Numbered from the stretch's first letter, positions 25,139 to 34,418 are shown. The stretch: 64,000 nt of DNA from an uncultured Alphaproteobacteria bacterium (GCA_943787225.1 CALSLP010000004.1:372001-436000), one strand, 5' to 3'. Numbers and translations: made by a program. The notes: generated from the sequence alone by a model not told the origin.

Positions 25139-26335
25139 ATGAGACGCGCCGCAATCGTCAGCCCTGTCCGCACCGCCGTTGGAACCTTTGGTGGGACCCT
25201 TCGTTCAGTCCCTGTTGAAGAGCTTTCCGCCGTCGTCATTCGCGCCATACTGGAACGCACAGGGATCGCGCCTGAGAAAATCGAGGAAGTTGTGTTCGCG
25301 CAAAGCTACGCCAATGGCGAGACACCCTGTATCGGACGCTGGGCCGCCTTACAGGCAGGCCTGCCGATTGAGACAGCTGGTATGCAACTAGACCGGCGTT
25401 GCGGTGGTGGTCTTCAATCGGTGATTACAGCAGCGATGATGGTGCAAACCGGTGCGGCTGATGTTGTTATCGCCGGCGGCGTCGAAAGCATGAGCAATGT
25501 CGAGTACTACACCACCGATATGCGCTGGGGTAAGCGCGCCGGCTCGGTCAAACTGCATGATCGACTGGATCGCGGTCGCGAACGCTCCCAGCCCGTCGAC
25601 CGGTTTGGCGAAATCTCCGGCATGATCGAAACGGCCGAAAACCTCGCCACCGAATATCAGATTTCTCGTGAGGAAGCCGACGCATATGCCCTCAGCAGCC
25701 AGCAGCGGGCAGCAGCAGCCTGGGAAAATGGCGCGTTCGCAGACGAGGTCATCCCCGTCACCGTGCCGCAACGCCGCGGCGACGATATTGTGTTCGACAA
25801 GGATGAAGGCGTCCGACCCGATGTTAATATGGAAAAGCTCGGCAAGCTGCGGACGATCATGAAAGACGGCACCGTCACTGCCGGCAATGCCAGCCAGCAG
25901 AATGATGCCGCTGCCGCCTGTCTCGTCGTCGCCGAGGATGTGTTGCAAGACCTCAAGCTCGACCCGATGGGTTATATGCTCGGCTGGAGCGCGGTTGGTT
26001 GTCACCCCGCCACCATGGGCATAGGCCCGGTCGGCGCGGTTCAGAAGCTGTTCTCCAAATCAGATGTTTCGCTCGATGATATGGACTTGGTCGAGATCAA
26101 TGAAGCGTTCGCCTGTCAGGTTCTCGCCTGCCTTAAAGGGCTGGAATGGAACGACCCGGCCCGGCTCAATGTCAATGGCTCGGGGATATCGCTCGGCCAT
26201 CCGATTGGCGCGACCGGCGTGCGGATCATGACGTCCATGCTGCATGAACTAAAACGCCGGGACGGCAAGTACGGGTTGGAGACCATGTGTGTCGGGGGTG
26301 GTCAGGGTATCGCGGCTTTGTTTGAGGCGGCGTGA
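25139..26335 (+). CDS. Thiolase family acetyl-CoA acyltransferase
   Basis: The 398-residue protein, preceded by AAGGAA, has all the thiolase elements: a nucleophilic Cys in QLDRRCGGGLQS near residue 88, VEINEAFA near 320, GHPIGATGVR near 353 with the catalytic His, and MCVGGGQG near 384 with the second Cys. The sequence around the first Cys (RRCGGG rather than RLCGSG) is a variant seen in some acyl-CoA thiolases. It would cleave or form acetoacetyl- or 3-oxoacyl-CoA. No beta-oxidation partners are adjacent. Confidence 0.9.
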   Translation: MRRAAIVSPVRTAVGTFGGTLRSVPVEELSAVVIRAILERTGIAPEKIEEVVFAQSYANGETPCIGRWAALQAGLPIETAGMQLDRRCGGGLQSVITAAMMVQTGAADVVIAGGVESMSNVEYYTTDMRWGKRAGSVKLHDRLDRGRERSQPVDRFGEISGMIETAENLATEYQISREEADAYALSSQQRAAAAWENGAFADEVIPVTVPQRRGDDIVFDKDEGVRPDVNMEKLGKLRTIMKDGTVTAGNASQQNDAAAACLVVAEDVLQDLKLDPMGYMLGWSAVGCHPATMGIGPVGAVQKLFSKSDVSLDDMDLVEINEAFACQVLACLKGLEWNDPARLNVNGSGISLGHPIGATGVRIMTSMLHELKRRDGKYGLETMCVGGGQGIAALFEAA

Positions 26336-26670
26336 TCAGGAAAAATTTACCCGGAACCTGCCCCGGCCCCACCACCGAAAATGGGGTCAACAGTCCTTCT
26401 TTCGGCCATATTTCCCCATTTTTCCATACTATTTTTGTGAGGATAAGCAAGAGTCAAGTTTCTCCACTTGTCCAGCCCTAAAACACTGATGCGAAATTTA
26501 CTTGTAATTTACGCTAATGGGGTTATGTGTAGGTCTCGTTTCGACGTCGACGTTGCGCCCATAATTTTCCGCTTAGGCGGGTAGCTAGGTTTCTTCTCCG
26601 ACATGTGAACGTAATTAGGGTCTCCACATTGTGTGGCGTCCCGCTTATTTGTCGTGAAAGGATATTCATC
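26336..26670. promoter_or_regulatory. Upstream region and probable leader of cspA
   Basis: The 335 bp before cspA contain no credible gene. The segment 26520-26670 is likely a long transcribed leader, as in known cold-shock genes whose 5' RNA folds differently at low temperature. A GAAAGGA ribosome-binding site lies about 9 bp before the ATG. The leader function is inferred from the gene family; promoter elements could not be fixed. Confidence 0.4.
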
Positions 26671-26880
26671 ATGGCTACAGGTACTGTAAAATGGTTCAAC
26701 CCAACTAAGGGTTTTGGTTTCATCGAGCCCGAAGATGGTTCAAATGACGCTTTTGTACACATTTCAGCCGTTGAACGCGCTGGTTTGAGCACTCTTAACG
26801 AAGGCCAGAAGGTCTCTTATGAGTTGCAAGCCGGACAAAACGGTAAATCTTCTGCAGAGAACCTCTCTGTCGTTGATTAA
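26671..26880 (+). CDS. cspA: Cold shock protein, CspA family
   Basis: The 69-residue protein starts at 26671 ([10 protein letters not shown]) and has the two RNA-binding motifs of the cold-shock domain, [10 protein letters not shown] and [10 protein letters not shown]. It is one complete domain with no extensions. It binds single-stranded RNA and DNA and acts as an RNA chaperone. A long upstream region without genes and a hairpin immediately downstream are consistent with a single-gene transcript. Confidence 0.93.
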   Translation: MATGTVKWFNPTKGFGFIEPEDGSNDAFVHISAVERAGLSTLNEGQKVSYELQAGQNGKSSAENLSVVD

Positions 26881-26892
26881 TTGTTAAGGGCA

Positions 26893-26918
26893 CCGCCTCC
26901 AGCAATAGCTGGGGGCGG
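26893..26918 (+). terminator. Hairpin after cspA
   Basis: CCGCCTCCAGC at 26893-26903 pairs with GCTGGGGGCGG at 26908-26918 (11 pairs, one of them T/G) around an AATA loop, 12 bp after the cspA stop. No T-run follows, so it may stabilise the RNA 3' end instead of terminating by itself. Confidence 0.6.
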
Positions 26919-26966
26919 CCGCCACTTGCCAATACCCGCTATTGGCAACCCGCAGACTATAACCAT

Positions 26967-28016
26967 TTAGCTCTGCCCTACTCGTTCCTCTGGCCGTAAT
27001 CGTTTCATCCAGTCAGGAACCGCGCTCTCCAGCGCCTCCTCAATCCTGTTAAAATTCCGCTTCAGCTTCACGCCGAGATAAATCGTGGCGACTCCCACGA
27101 TGGTAAGCACAAACGGAAATGGCAACGAGTCTTCAAATACTTCAAAAGCCAGATGGCCAAGATAGCCAAACGCACCTATAGCGCCATAGGCCACGAACAC
27201 CACACGGCGCAGGAATATGGCCGCGCCCATGGTAACAATATTAACCAGAAAATACAGGAACTTGGATATCTCACTGCCGCTATCGAGCAGGGACAGACCG
27301 CACCAAAAGGCGGTCATGCCAAACAGATATCCCCAGAACGCAAAATCACGCTTCGTGCGCTGATCAATCAAATAAGCACCGACGATCATCGCCAGACCAA
27401 ACCACACCGAAACCAGCTTGCGTAAATGCCCGACGGACGCCGTGACGCTGTCAGCGAGGATCGGCGTGAGATCCATCGACATATACCAAAGCGTAAAAGC
27501 GATTGGGGCGGTCAGAAACGGAAAGCGAAAGAACTTCAGGGCGATCAGCCCGGCAGCAATTGTCGCGATCTCGATCGTAAACCAGCCGCCCCTGATCCAG
27601 CGGTGAAAATCCTTATACGCGCCAGGATCATCAAATCCCCATAACCCCGTCCAACGCTGTATCCCGTAGACAGCAAGCGGTGTCATGCAAACCGCCATGG
27701 TAATCAACAACCCGCCAGGAACCTTCAAGCCATCCCGATGCCACAGCTTGGCACCAAACAGGACAAAGACGGTGGCATAGGTAACCGCGATGGCAAAGAT
27801 ACCGGCACCACCGAACTCTTCCCAGGCGCTGGTCATCAGCCACCCCATGGCACCGATCACCATGAAGGCGCCAAAGAAATAGACCAGGTTGATCAGATCA
27901 AATTTTGGATTGTCTTCAGTGCGTTCGCCAAGGGCCCGCCACAACGCATCGACCTGAGCGGCTTCGATAACGCCCTGCTCCGCCGCCCATTTCAGGTCTT
28001 GTTTGGTAACCTGCAT
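26967..28016 (-). CDS. Multi-pass membrane protein (DUF2157-like)
   Basis: From the ATG at 28014-28016 the protein has 349 residues. The N-terminal 45 residues are soluble, with LKWAAEQGVIEAAQVDALWRAL, a short helical segment typical of DUF2157 proteins. About eight to nine hydrophobic helices follow, starting near residue 58 (LVYFFGAFMVIGAMGWL). The last 40 residues are polar and basic. No transport or enzyme motif is seen. It is downstream of, and on the same strand as, the histidine kinase. Confidence 0.7.
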   Translation of the reverse strand: MQVTKQDLKWAAEQGVIEAAQVDALWRALGERTEDNPKFDLINLVYFFGAFMVIGAMGWLMTSAWEEFGGAGIFAIAVTYATVFVLFGAKLWHRDGLKVPGGLLITMAVCMTPLAVYGIQRWTGLWGFDDPGAYKDFHRWIRGGWFTIEIATIAAGLIALKFFRFPFLTAPIAFTLWYMSMDLTPILADSVTASVGHLRKLVSVWFGLAMIVGAYLIDQRTKRDFAFWGYLFGMTAFWCGLSLLDSGSEISKFLYFLVNIVTMGAAIFLRRVVFVAYGAIGAFGYLGHLAFEVFEDSLPFPFVLTIVGVATIYLGVKLKRNFNRIEEALESAVPDWMKRLRPEERVGQS

Positions 28017-28133
28017 TGATCTCCTGCCCACCGACACCGCGTATTGATCATCACGGCTCCTCATGAGTGTAAGGTATCAGCGAAAATTGTGGCAAAACAA
28101 TGCCGTGTCGACGTTTAGTTTCTGGCGAGAAGA

Positions 28134-29399
28134 CTAGGCGATTTTCACTGCCTGCTCAGGTTTGCGACACAAGCGATAGGCAGGGAAGCGCAGCCGGGCG
28201 GTTAATCCCTCTGGGCCGCCAGGTAACAATTCAAGTCGACCACCATGAAGTTCGATCAGACGCCGGACGAGCAGCAGTCCCAAACCGGTACCACCTTGTT
28301 CTCCAAGATTTATATGACCAATTTCATCATGACGACCAAGAATTTTCTCAATCGCTGCAGGCAACATCCCGGGGCCGTTATCAACAATCTCGATATGTGT
28401 TTCACCGACACCGGAATCCCTGACCCACAACGAAATGCGGCCACCATCGGGAACAAACTTGACGGCATTATGCAAAAGATTGGTCAACATTTGGGTTGTC
28501 AGCGTCGGGTCAACATTGAGCCAAACCGTCTCGCTATCCTTGCTGACAACGATGGAAATATTCTTTTCTTCCGCCATCACATGTACAGATTGCTGGGCAA
28601 TCTTTAGCAAGTCCTGCAGGCTGGTTTTTTGCTCCTTCAGAACGATTTCCCCGGTCTTTGCCCGAGCCATATCCAACATGCGGTCAGCGACGCATGAAAC
28701 ATGTTCGGCGGTCTGACGGATATCCGATAAATATTCAGGATATTTCGGGTCGCTCAACGGCCCAAACATTTGATCGTCCACGATCTGGGAAAGACTCAAC
28801 AGTGTCGCAATCGGCGACCGAATTTCATGGGCCACCAGCGCAAATAGATCTTTCTTGGCCTGTTCTGTTTCCTCGCTCGATAACGGGACAATTCCGTTCT
28901 CGATCAATTGCCGCCGCATTTCCAGCATCTGCATCGCAAGGGCGGCAAATGATTCCAGATGGGCCCGCTTCGTACAGCCAAATTCAGCGTGGGGTTCATA
29001 GTCAATAACGCACAACGTTCCGAGGCGAAAACCTTCGGACGTAATCAGTGGCGCCCCGGCATAGAACCGAATAAAAGGCGCCCCGGTTACCAACGGGCTT
29101 TTGTGGAACCGAACGTCTTCTTTCGCGTCGAGAACGACAAGCGGACCGTCTTCCAAAATCGCATGCGCACAAAACGCAACATCGCGCGGCGTTTCATCGA
29201 CCTCCAGCCCTACCTTGGATTTGAACCATTGTCGTTCACCATCGAGAATGGAAATGAGAACAGTTGGCGCGCCAAATGTTTCCCCAACCAAGGCCGTCAA
29301 TTGATCAAAGGCGGGTTCCGGCTTGGTATCCAGAATGCCGTATTTTTCTAGAACGTCGAGACGGCTGGCTTCGTTAAACGGCACCGGAAACATGAGCAT
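28134..29399 (-). CDS. GAF-domain sensor histidine kinase
   Basis: The 421-residue protein has no membrane segment. Residues about 20-165 form a GAF domain (FGAPTVLISILDGERQWFKS, DVAFCAHAIL, GAPLITSEGFRLGTLCVID). The kinase core follows: H-box ALVAHEIRSPIATLLS near 190, N-box NLLHNAVKF near 315, G1 IVDNGPGM near 345 and G2 GTGLGLLLVRR near 375. It is a cytoplasmic HWE/HisKA-type kinase that could sense a small ligand or redox state through GAF. No response regulator is adjacent, so it is an orphan. Confidence 0.88.
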   Translation of the reverse strand: MLMFPVPFNEASRLDVLEKYGILDTKPEPAFDQLTALVGETFGAPTVLISILDGERQWFKSKVGLEVDETPRDVAFCAHAILEDGPLVVLDAKEDVRFHKSPLVTGAPFIRFYAGAPLITSEGFRLGTLCVIDYEPHAEFGCTKRAHLESFAALAMQMLEMRRQLIENGIVPLSSEETEQAKKDLFALVAHEIRSPIATLLSLSQIVDDQMFGPLSDPKYPEYLSDIRQTAEHVSCVADRMLDMARAKTGEIVLKEQKTSLQDLLKIAQQSVHVMAEEKNISIVVSKDSETVWLNVDPTLTTQMLTNLLHNAVKFVPDGGRISLWVRDSGVGETHIEIVDNGPGMLPAAIEKILGRHDEIGHINLGEQGGTGLGLLLVRRLIELHGGRLELLPGGPEGLTARLRFPAYRLCRKPEQAVKIA

Positions 29400-29633
29400 T
29401 CATCCACATTATTTATAAGACGTTAAACTGGGCGAATTCTGTTAATAAATCGCTAAAGAACGAACCGATGCATGGCCAATCGACCACGGGTTTCACTCCG
29501 CAACAACTGAGGAAACATCTGTTTCCGATACAAGCTCACCACCCCTTGCTGCTGTCGGCGATATACGCTTAGGTTAGAATGTAATTCTGTTTTGGGGACC
29601 AAGCCCCGGAAGCTCAAGCGGGAGATCAATAAA

Positions 29634-30418
29634 ATGGCCGATCACAAGGCTGAGACAATCGATATCAATGGCTGTGCTACCGAAGTGCGGCGCGGCGGCA
29701 GCGGGCCAACCCTGCTGTTCTTGCACGGTGCAGGCGGCATTAGTGCCTGGGCGCCTTATCTCGATGCGCTGGCAGGGCGCTATGACGTCATCGCGCCAAG
29801 CCATCCGGGCTTTGGCAACAGCGATGATCCCGAATGGCTCGATAACATATCGGACATGGCCTATTTCTATCTCGATTTTATGGAACAGCTCGACCTGACC
29901 GATGTCCATCTCGTCGGCAATTCGCTGGGCGGCTGGATCGCCAGTGAAATCGCTGTCCGCAGTACCGACCGCATCAAGACCCTCACTTTGGTCTCCGCCG
30001 CCGGGGTCAATGTTGTCGGCGTACCGATGGGCGATATCTTTATGTGGAGCAACGAAGAAGCGGCCCGCAAGATGTTCTTTAATCAGGAAATGGCTGAGGC
30101 CCGAATCTCGCAGGCGGCGATATGACGGATGCGCAAAAAGACGTGCAGCTCAAAAACTACTTCACCACCGGCAAGCTGTCATGGAACCCGCGCTTCCATA
30201 ACCCTGACCTGATCAAATGGCTGCACCGCATAAAACTGCCGACCATGCTGATCTGGGGTGAGAACGACAATATCTTCCCGCCGGTTTACGGCGAAGCCTA
30301 TCAGGCTGCGATTGCCGGCTCCGAACTGCGGATCATTCCCGAATGCGGCCATCTACCCCACCAGGAAAAACTCGATGATTTCCTCGCCGGGGTCGACGCC
30401 ATCACATCAAAGAATTAA
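29634..30418 (+). pseudogene. Alpha/beta hydrolase split by a 1-nt frameshift
   Basis: The first part (29634-30125) encodes the N-terminal half with the oxyanion HGAGG and nucleophile GNSLGG motifs. The second (30122-30418, reading frame -1) encodes the C-terminal half with the acid residue in GENDNIFPP and the catalytic His in ECGHLPH. Together they make one normal hydrolase of about 260 residues, so a single missing base near 30115-30122 explains the split. The two parts overlap by ATGA, so translational coupling of two half-proteins cannot be ruled out. A luciferase-like monooxygenase follows after 15 bp. Confidence 0.75.
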
Positions 30419-30433
30419 CTGGGGGACCAGCAA

Positions 30434-31597
30434 ATGCGATTTTCATTTTTCCATCTGATGCCCTATAGCGCGGTCGACCTTGATGCCATCAAGGACACCG
30501 CCTGGATCAATTTCTCCAACGCCAATTACGACCCCAAGGAAGGCCACAAGCTCTATAACCGCTATCTCGACGAGCTTGAATATGCCGATGAGCTGGGCTT
30601 CGACGGCATCTGTGTCAATGAACATCATCAGACCGCTTACGGCATCATGCCCCAACCAAGCGTGTTGGCCGGTGCCCTGTCGCGCCGCACCGAGAACGCC
30701 AAGATATGTGTCCTTGGACGGGCTCTACCGCTGACCGAGAACCCGCTCTCGATTGCCGAAGAATATGCGATGATCGATAACGTCACCGGCGGCCGCCTGA
30801 TTGCCGGTTTCGTGCGCGGCATTGGCTGCGAATATCATTCCTATATGGTCAACCCATCGAGCTCGCTGGCGAAATTCCACGAGGCGCATGATTTGATCCT
30901 GCAGGCCTGGACCCAGCCTGGCCCGACCGCCTTCGAAGGCAAATACTATCGCTTTCAATATGTGAATATGTGGCCGCGCCCCTATCAGCAGCCCCATCCA
31001 CCGATCTGGATTCCGTCGCAGGGCTCCACTGAAACCAAGGACTGGGCCTCGCACCCCGATCGCAAATATACCATGCTGATGACGTTCAGCCCGATCCAGA
31101 ACGTGGTTCGGAACATGAATGCCTATTCCGATAAATGCGACGAATATGGCTATAAATGTCAGCCCGATCAGCTCGGCTGGGCATTGCCGCTTTATGTCGC
31201 CGAGACCGATGAGAAGGCCATTGAAGAGGCGCGTCCGCATATCGAGAACTTCTTTAACAAGTTCGTGCTGGCACCAACCGAATACCGCATGCCGCCGGGC
31301 TATTCTTCGATCAACTCCTACAAGATGATCATGGAAAACAAGATGAAGTTCCGGGAACAATATCTCAGCATCGAAATGCTGATGGAGAACGGTATGTTCA
31401 TCTGCGGCAGCCCATCGACCGTTTCTGAAAAGCTTGAGAGTTATCAGGAGCAGATGGGCTACGGCAATCTCGTCATCATGGGGCAGTTCGCGACGCTCGA
31501 TCATGAGCACACCAAGAAGAGCATGCAGATGTTTGCCGAAGAGGTGATGCCCAAGCTGCGTCATATTGGGGAGCCCGACGCCGCGGCGGCGGAGTAG
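30434..31597 (+). CDS. LLM-class flavin-dependent oxidoreductase
   Basis: The 387-residue protein has the luciferase-like TIM-barrel features: MRFSFFHLMPYSAVD at the N-terminus, GFDGICVNEHHQTAYG near 54-69, NVTGGRLIAGFVRGIG near 116-131 and PPIWIPSQGS near 191. This is the bacterial luciferase/alkane-oxidation-like subgroup using reduced FMN. The gene begins 15 bp after the alpha/beta hydrolase, and hydrolase plus LLM oxidase pairs are common in catabolic operons. Its 3' end slightly overlaps a longer frame of the next gene, whose chosen start avoids that. Confidence 0.85.
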   Translation: MRFSFFHLMPYSAVDLDAIKDTAWINFSNANYDPKEGHKLYNRYLDELEYADELGFDGICVNEHHQTAYGIMPQPSVLAGALSRRTENAKICVLGRALPLTENPLSIAEEYAMIDNVTGGRLIAGFVRGIGCEYHSYMVNPSSSLAKFHEAHDLILQAWTQPGPTAFEGKYYRFQYVNMWPRPYQQPHPPIWIPSQGSTETKDWASHPDRKYTMLMTFSPIQNVVRNMNAYSDKCDEYGYKCQPDQLGWALPLYVAETDEKAIEEARPHIENFFNKFVLAPTEYRMPPGYSSINSYKMIMENKMKFREQYLSIEMLMENGMFICGSPSTVSEKLESYQEQMGYGNLVIMGQFATLDHEHTKKSMQMFAEEVMPKLRHIGEPDAAAAE

Positions 31598-31667
31598 CAG
31601 CGCTGGACACCATCGATCTCAACCAGGATCACGGCCGCGCCGGTTAAAACACGACGGAGCTGATGCG

Positions 31668-32483
31668 ATGACCAGACCGATTTATCTTCTGGCGATGATG
31701 TTCACCGTGACGCTGCTGCAAACCGCGCCAACCGCCGCCCAGGAAAGGACCGCTATGGCAACGATCCCCGGCGGCCCCTTCATGATGGGCAGTGCGACCG
31801 GGATGGCCGATGAACGCCCCGTCCATCGCATTATGCTGGCCGCTTTCCAGATCGACCGGATCGCGGTCAGCAATCGCGCCTTCGCGGCTTTTCTCAATGC
31901 CAAGGGCTGGAAGGACAGTGACGGTCGGCGCTACTACGATGTCGATGATGGCGATGCCCGCATTCACCGGCGGGGCGGCGTCTTCGTTGCCGATCAAGGA
32001 TATGAAACCCACGCCGCCGTTGAACCGTCATGGCGCGGGGCGCGCGCCTATTGCCAATGGCGCGGTAAACGCCTGCCGACGGAAGCCGAATGGGAACGCG
32101 CCGCACGTGGATCAGATGGCCGTGAATTTCCCTGGGGCAACACCGCGCCCAACCGGTCCCTGGCGCAGTTCGGCGCAGGCTGGAATGAGACGATCGCTGT
32201 CACCGGACCCAAGGCCGGGGCGACTCCCGACGGCGTTATCGGGCTGGCGGGCAACACCCATGAATGGACATCGAGCCTGTACCGCCGCTACCCCTATCGT
32301 GCCGGTGATGGCCGCGAAGACCCGGAAGCCTTCGGAGACCGTGTCACCAGAGGCGGCGCCCATGATAGCGATGCCAATGATCTACGGGCGGCATGGCGGG
32401 GGAACGGGGTATCCCGCAGCCCCGGCGCCGGTCATCACAATATCGGGTTTCGCTGTGCCCGCGATATGCCACCACCGTCTTGA
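31668..32483 (+). CDS. Secreted SUMF1/FGE-fold protein lacking the catalytic cysteines
   Basis: The start at 31668, after a GGAG site, gives 271 residues with a Sec signal peptide (cleavage near TAAQ). The rest is a formylglycine-generating-enzyme-type fold: MATIPGGPFMMGS, CQWRGKRLPTEAEWERAARG, FPWGN, GLAGNTHEWTSS and RGGAHDSDANDLRAAWRG ending GFRCA. In true FGE two Cys lie in the segment that here reads AHDSDANDLR, so sulfatase activation is unlikely. It may bind ligands or serve another periplasmic role. It may be cotranscribed with the monooxygenase upstream. Confidence 0.8.
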   Translation: MTRPIYLLAMMFTVTLLQTAPTAAQERTAMATIPGGPFMMGSATGMADERPVHRIMLAAFQIDRIAVSNRAFAAFLNAKGWKDSDGRRYYDVDDGDARIHRRGGVFVADQGYETHAAVEPSWRGARAYCQWRGKRLPTEAEWERAARGSDGREFPWGNTAPNRSLAQFGAGWNETIAVTGPKAGATPDGVIGLAGNTHEWTSSLYRRYPYRAGDGREDPEAFGDRVTRGGAHDSDANDLRAAWRGNGVSRSPGAGHHNIGFRCARDMPPPS

Positions 32484-32568
32484 CGGCACCGACATAACGA
32501 ATCTGTTAGCCGGGCTCACAATTTCCGAATAGGTTCCGCAGCGTTTTAAACGATTTTCGGATGGCGTT

Positions 32569-33198
32569 ATGTCTTCAGCTGAATCCACACCAAATTCATG
32601 GCCCGACCCTGTATCACTCCACGGCGAGATCGTCTCTGTCGTGCCGCTGCATCAATCGCATTGCGATGACCTGAAAGAAGCCAGCGCTGACGGCGAGCTC
32701 TACAAGCTGTGGTACACCACCGTGCCAACGCCCGAGGATATGGCTGACGAAATTGACCGGCGGCTCGGCCTCCAGGCGGCGGGGTCAATGCTACCCTTTG
32801 CGATCATTGAGAAAGCCCCAGGGAAGACAGAGGGCAAGGCGGTCGGCATGACGACCTATATGGATATCGATGCCACCCATAAGCGGCTCGAAATCGGCTC
32901 AACCTGGTATCGCAAATCCGTCCAGCGCAGCGGGCTCAACACCGAATGCAAGCTGCTGATGCTGACCCATGCCTTTGAGGTGCTGGATTGTATCGCGGTT
33001 GAATTCCGTACCCATTTCATGAACCGACAAAGCCGTAACGGCATCGAACGGCTCGGTGCCAAACTCGACGGCATCCTGCGCTCGCACCGGGTCATGAAAA
33101 ACGGCACGCTGCGTGACACGGCGGTCTATTCCATCATCGCCAGCGAATGGCCTGCCGTAAAAGCCAATTTGACGTGGGAAATGGAAAAGCCGAGGTAA
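32569..33198 (+). CDS. GNAT-family acetyltransferase (RimJ/RimL-like)
   Basis: The 209-residue protein matches the RimJ/RimL-type GNATs: VSVVPLHQSHCDDLKEAS at the start, GMTTYMDIDATHKRLEIGSTWY near 92-113 and VEFRTHFMNRQSRNGIERLGAKLDGILR near 144-171. It would acetylate a protein N-terminus or a small-molecule amine. An ATG at 32569 is used. Palindromic repeats follow the gene after 37 bp. Confidence 0.85.
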   Translation: MSSAESTPNSWPDPVSLHGEIVSVVPLHQSHCDDLKEASADGELYKLWYTTVPTPEDMADEIDRRLGLQAAGSMLPFAIIEKAPGKTEGKAVGMTTYMDIDATHKRLEIGSTWYRKSVQRSGLNTECKLLMLTHAFEVLDCIAVEFRTHFMNRQSRNGIERLGAKLDGILRSHRVMKNGTLRDTAVYSIIASEWPAVKANLTWEMEKPR

Positions 33199-33613
33199 CC
33201 GTCCCAACTTAGGTTCTCAGCTATTCTCCCCACTCGTCACCCCGGACCTGATCCGGGGTCCATGTCAGACACCGCGCCCCGACAGCCCAAATGGATCCCG
33301 CATCAAGTGCGGGATGACAGTCCGGGGTGCGGATGACAGGCGAAAAGTCTGGGATAACGACGGAAAACCATCCAACTCCGTGGAAAGACACACCACAACC
33401 TGAAGCAGTAATATTCTTCGATTCGAAGGTAGACCGTTTAGCCATTCAACGCTTGTATTTCGGCCCATAACTGTCGGAATTCCTTACGTTTTTGGATATT
33501 TCGGCTAGCACCTATTCTATAACCAACTGTTATTTTTCAATAAGCTAAAAATGGCATACATCTTGCATAGTTAGCAGTAATAACGACGTTAAAACCTGTT
33601 TCTGGATGTTCCG
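33199..33613. other. Repeat-containing intergenic region
   Basis: 415 bp without a gene. 33236-33319 holds an 84-bp composite of two palindromes. The rest, 33340-33613, is AT-rich towards the PEP-CTERM gene and probably holds its promoter. No RNA gene is seen. Confidence 0.5.
33236..33319. repeat. 84-bp composite palindromic repeat, copy 1
   Basis: Two palindromes (CCCCGGACCTGATCCGGGG and TCCCGCATCAAGTGCGGGA) joined by a 27-bp linker containing ACCGCGCC and CGACAGCCCAAAT. A second composite with the same size and linker is at 34419-34502, on the other side of the PEP-CTERM gene. Confidence 0.8.
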
Positions 33614-34270
33614 ATGTTTAAGTGTGTAAAAGTTATTTTAGCAGCAGCACTCTTTATGAGTGTATCCGGGGCCAATGCCGCCTTTATCACCTATACCAGC
33701 GAAAGCGCCTGGGATACGGCAGTCGGCGCATCCACTGTCGAGGATTTCAACAGCATCACGTCGGTGACCTCCTTTACAACGACACCGCTTACCGTCGGAA
33801 ATCTGACACTTAGCGGCTTCACACCTAATCACCCTGATTTTAACAAGGTATTTCAAACCGACCCGTACTTTAGTTTCACGTCGAGCCATGTGAATTTTGC
33901 GACCAGCAACGTGGTTGGCGATCAGTTCCGGATTGATTTTGGTACTGGCGTTTCGGCCTGGGGTGCAACTATTGCTAATTTGGAGCCCGTTCGGGGCAGT
34001 TCCTTTACCGCCTTCGATTCCAATGACGTCGCGCTTGGCACGATGAACGCCTATAATGCTTCAAACAACGCATTTCACGGCTTTGAACTCACCAGCGGCG
34101 AAATCGCGTCCTATATCGTTTTCAATGCAAACACGGTAGATGAGTTCGCGGGCTTGGATGACGCCAAATTCGTCACCGCAGATGCTGCCGTGCCGGAGCC
34201 CGGATCAATGCTTATTTTTGGTCTCGGTCTGCTCGGCCTTGGTTACATTCGGCGTCGTAAAGCGGCCTGA
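33614..34270 (+). CDS. PEP-CTERM sorting domain-containing secreted protein
   Basis: This 218-residue protein has a signal peptide (MFKCVKVILAAALF, cleavage near ANAA) and a textbook PEP-CTERM end: VPEPG, a hydrophobic helix and YIRRRKAA. The mature part (FITYTSESAWDTAVG, VEDFNSI, VGDQFRIDFGTGVSAWGATIAN) resembles the beta-sandwich PEP-CTERM proteins that begin with an EDF motif. The gene is bracketed by two copies of an 84-bp palindromic composite. Confidence 0.87.
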   Translation: MFKCVKVILAAALFMSVSGANAAFITYTSESAWDTAVGASTVEDFNSITSVTSFTTTPLTVGNLTLSGFTPNHPDFNKVFQTDPYFSFTSSHVNFATSNVVGDQFRIDFGTGVSAWGATIANLEPVRGSSFTAFDSNDVALGTMNAYNASNNAFHGFELTSGEIASYIVFNANTVDEFAGLDDAKFVTADAAVPEPGSMLIFGLGLLGLGYIRRRKAA

Positions 34271-34305
34271 CTATACATTTAAACGATAGCGCCTGGTGGC
34301 AAGCA

Positions 34306-34369
34306 TGGATCCCGCATCAAGTGCGGGATGACGTTTGGAGCGTGCGGGATGACGTTTGGAGCGTGCGGG
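34306..34369. repeat. Palindromic repeat with tandem 21-bp duplication
   Basis: A TCCCGCATCAAGTGCGGGA palindrome at 34306-34333 whose right arm is repeated: the 21-bp unit starting GTGCGGGATGACG occurs at 34321-34341 and 34342-34362, with a third partial GTGCGGG. Confidence 0.7.
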
Positions 34370-34418
34370 CTAGCGAGTGGTTTGCAGGATGCAAGGAAAA
34401 GAATACCCCCCACTACCT

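Noticed and set aside
31668..32483. Sulfatase-activating formylglycine-generating enzyme
   Set aside because: The catalytic Cys pair is absent from the expected segment.
33221..33468. Short minus-strand open frames across the palindromic repeats
   Set aside because: Their sequence is dictated by the repeat, with no support as protein; the same holds at 34328-34516 and 45707-45931.
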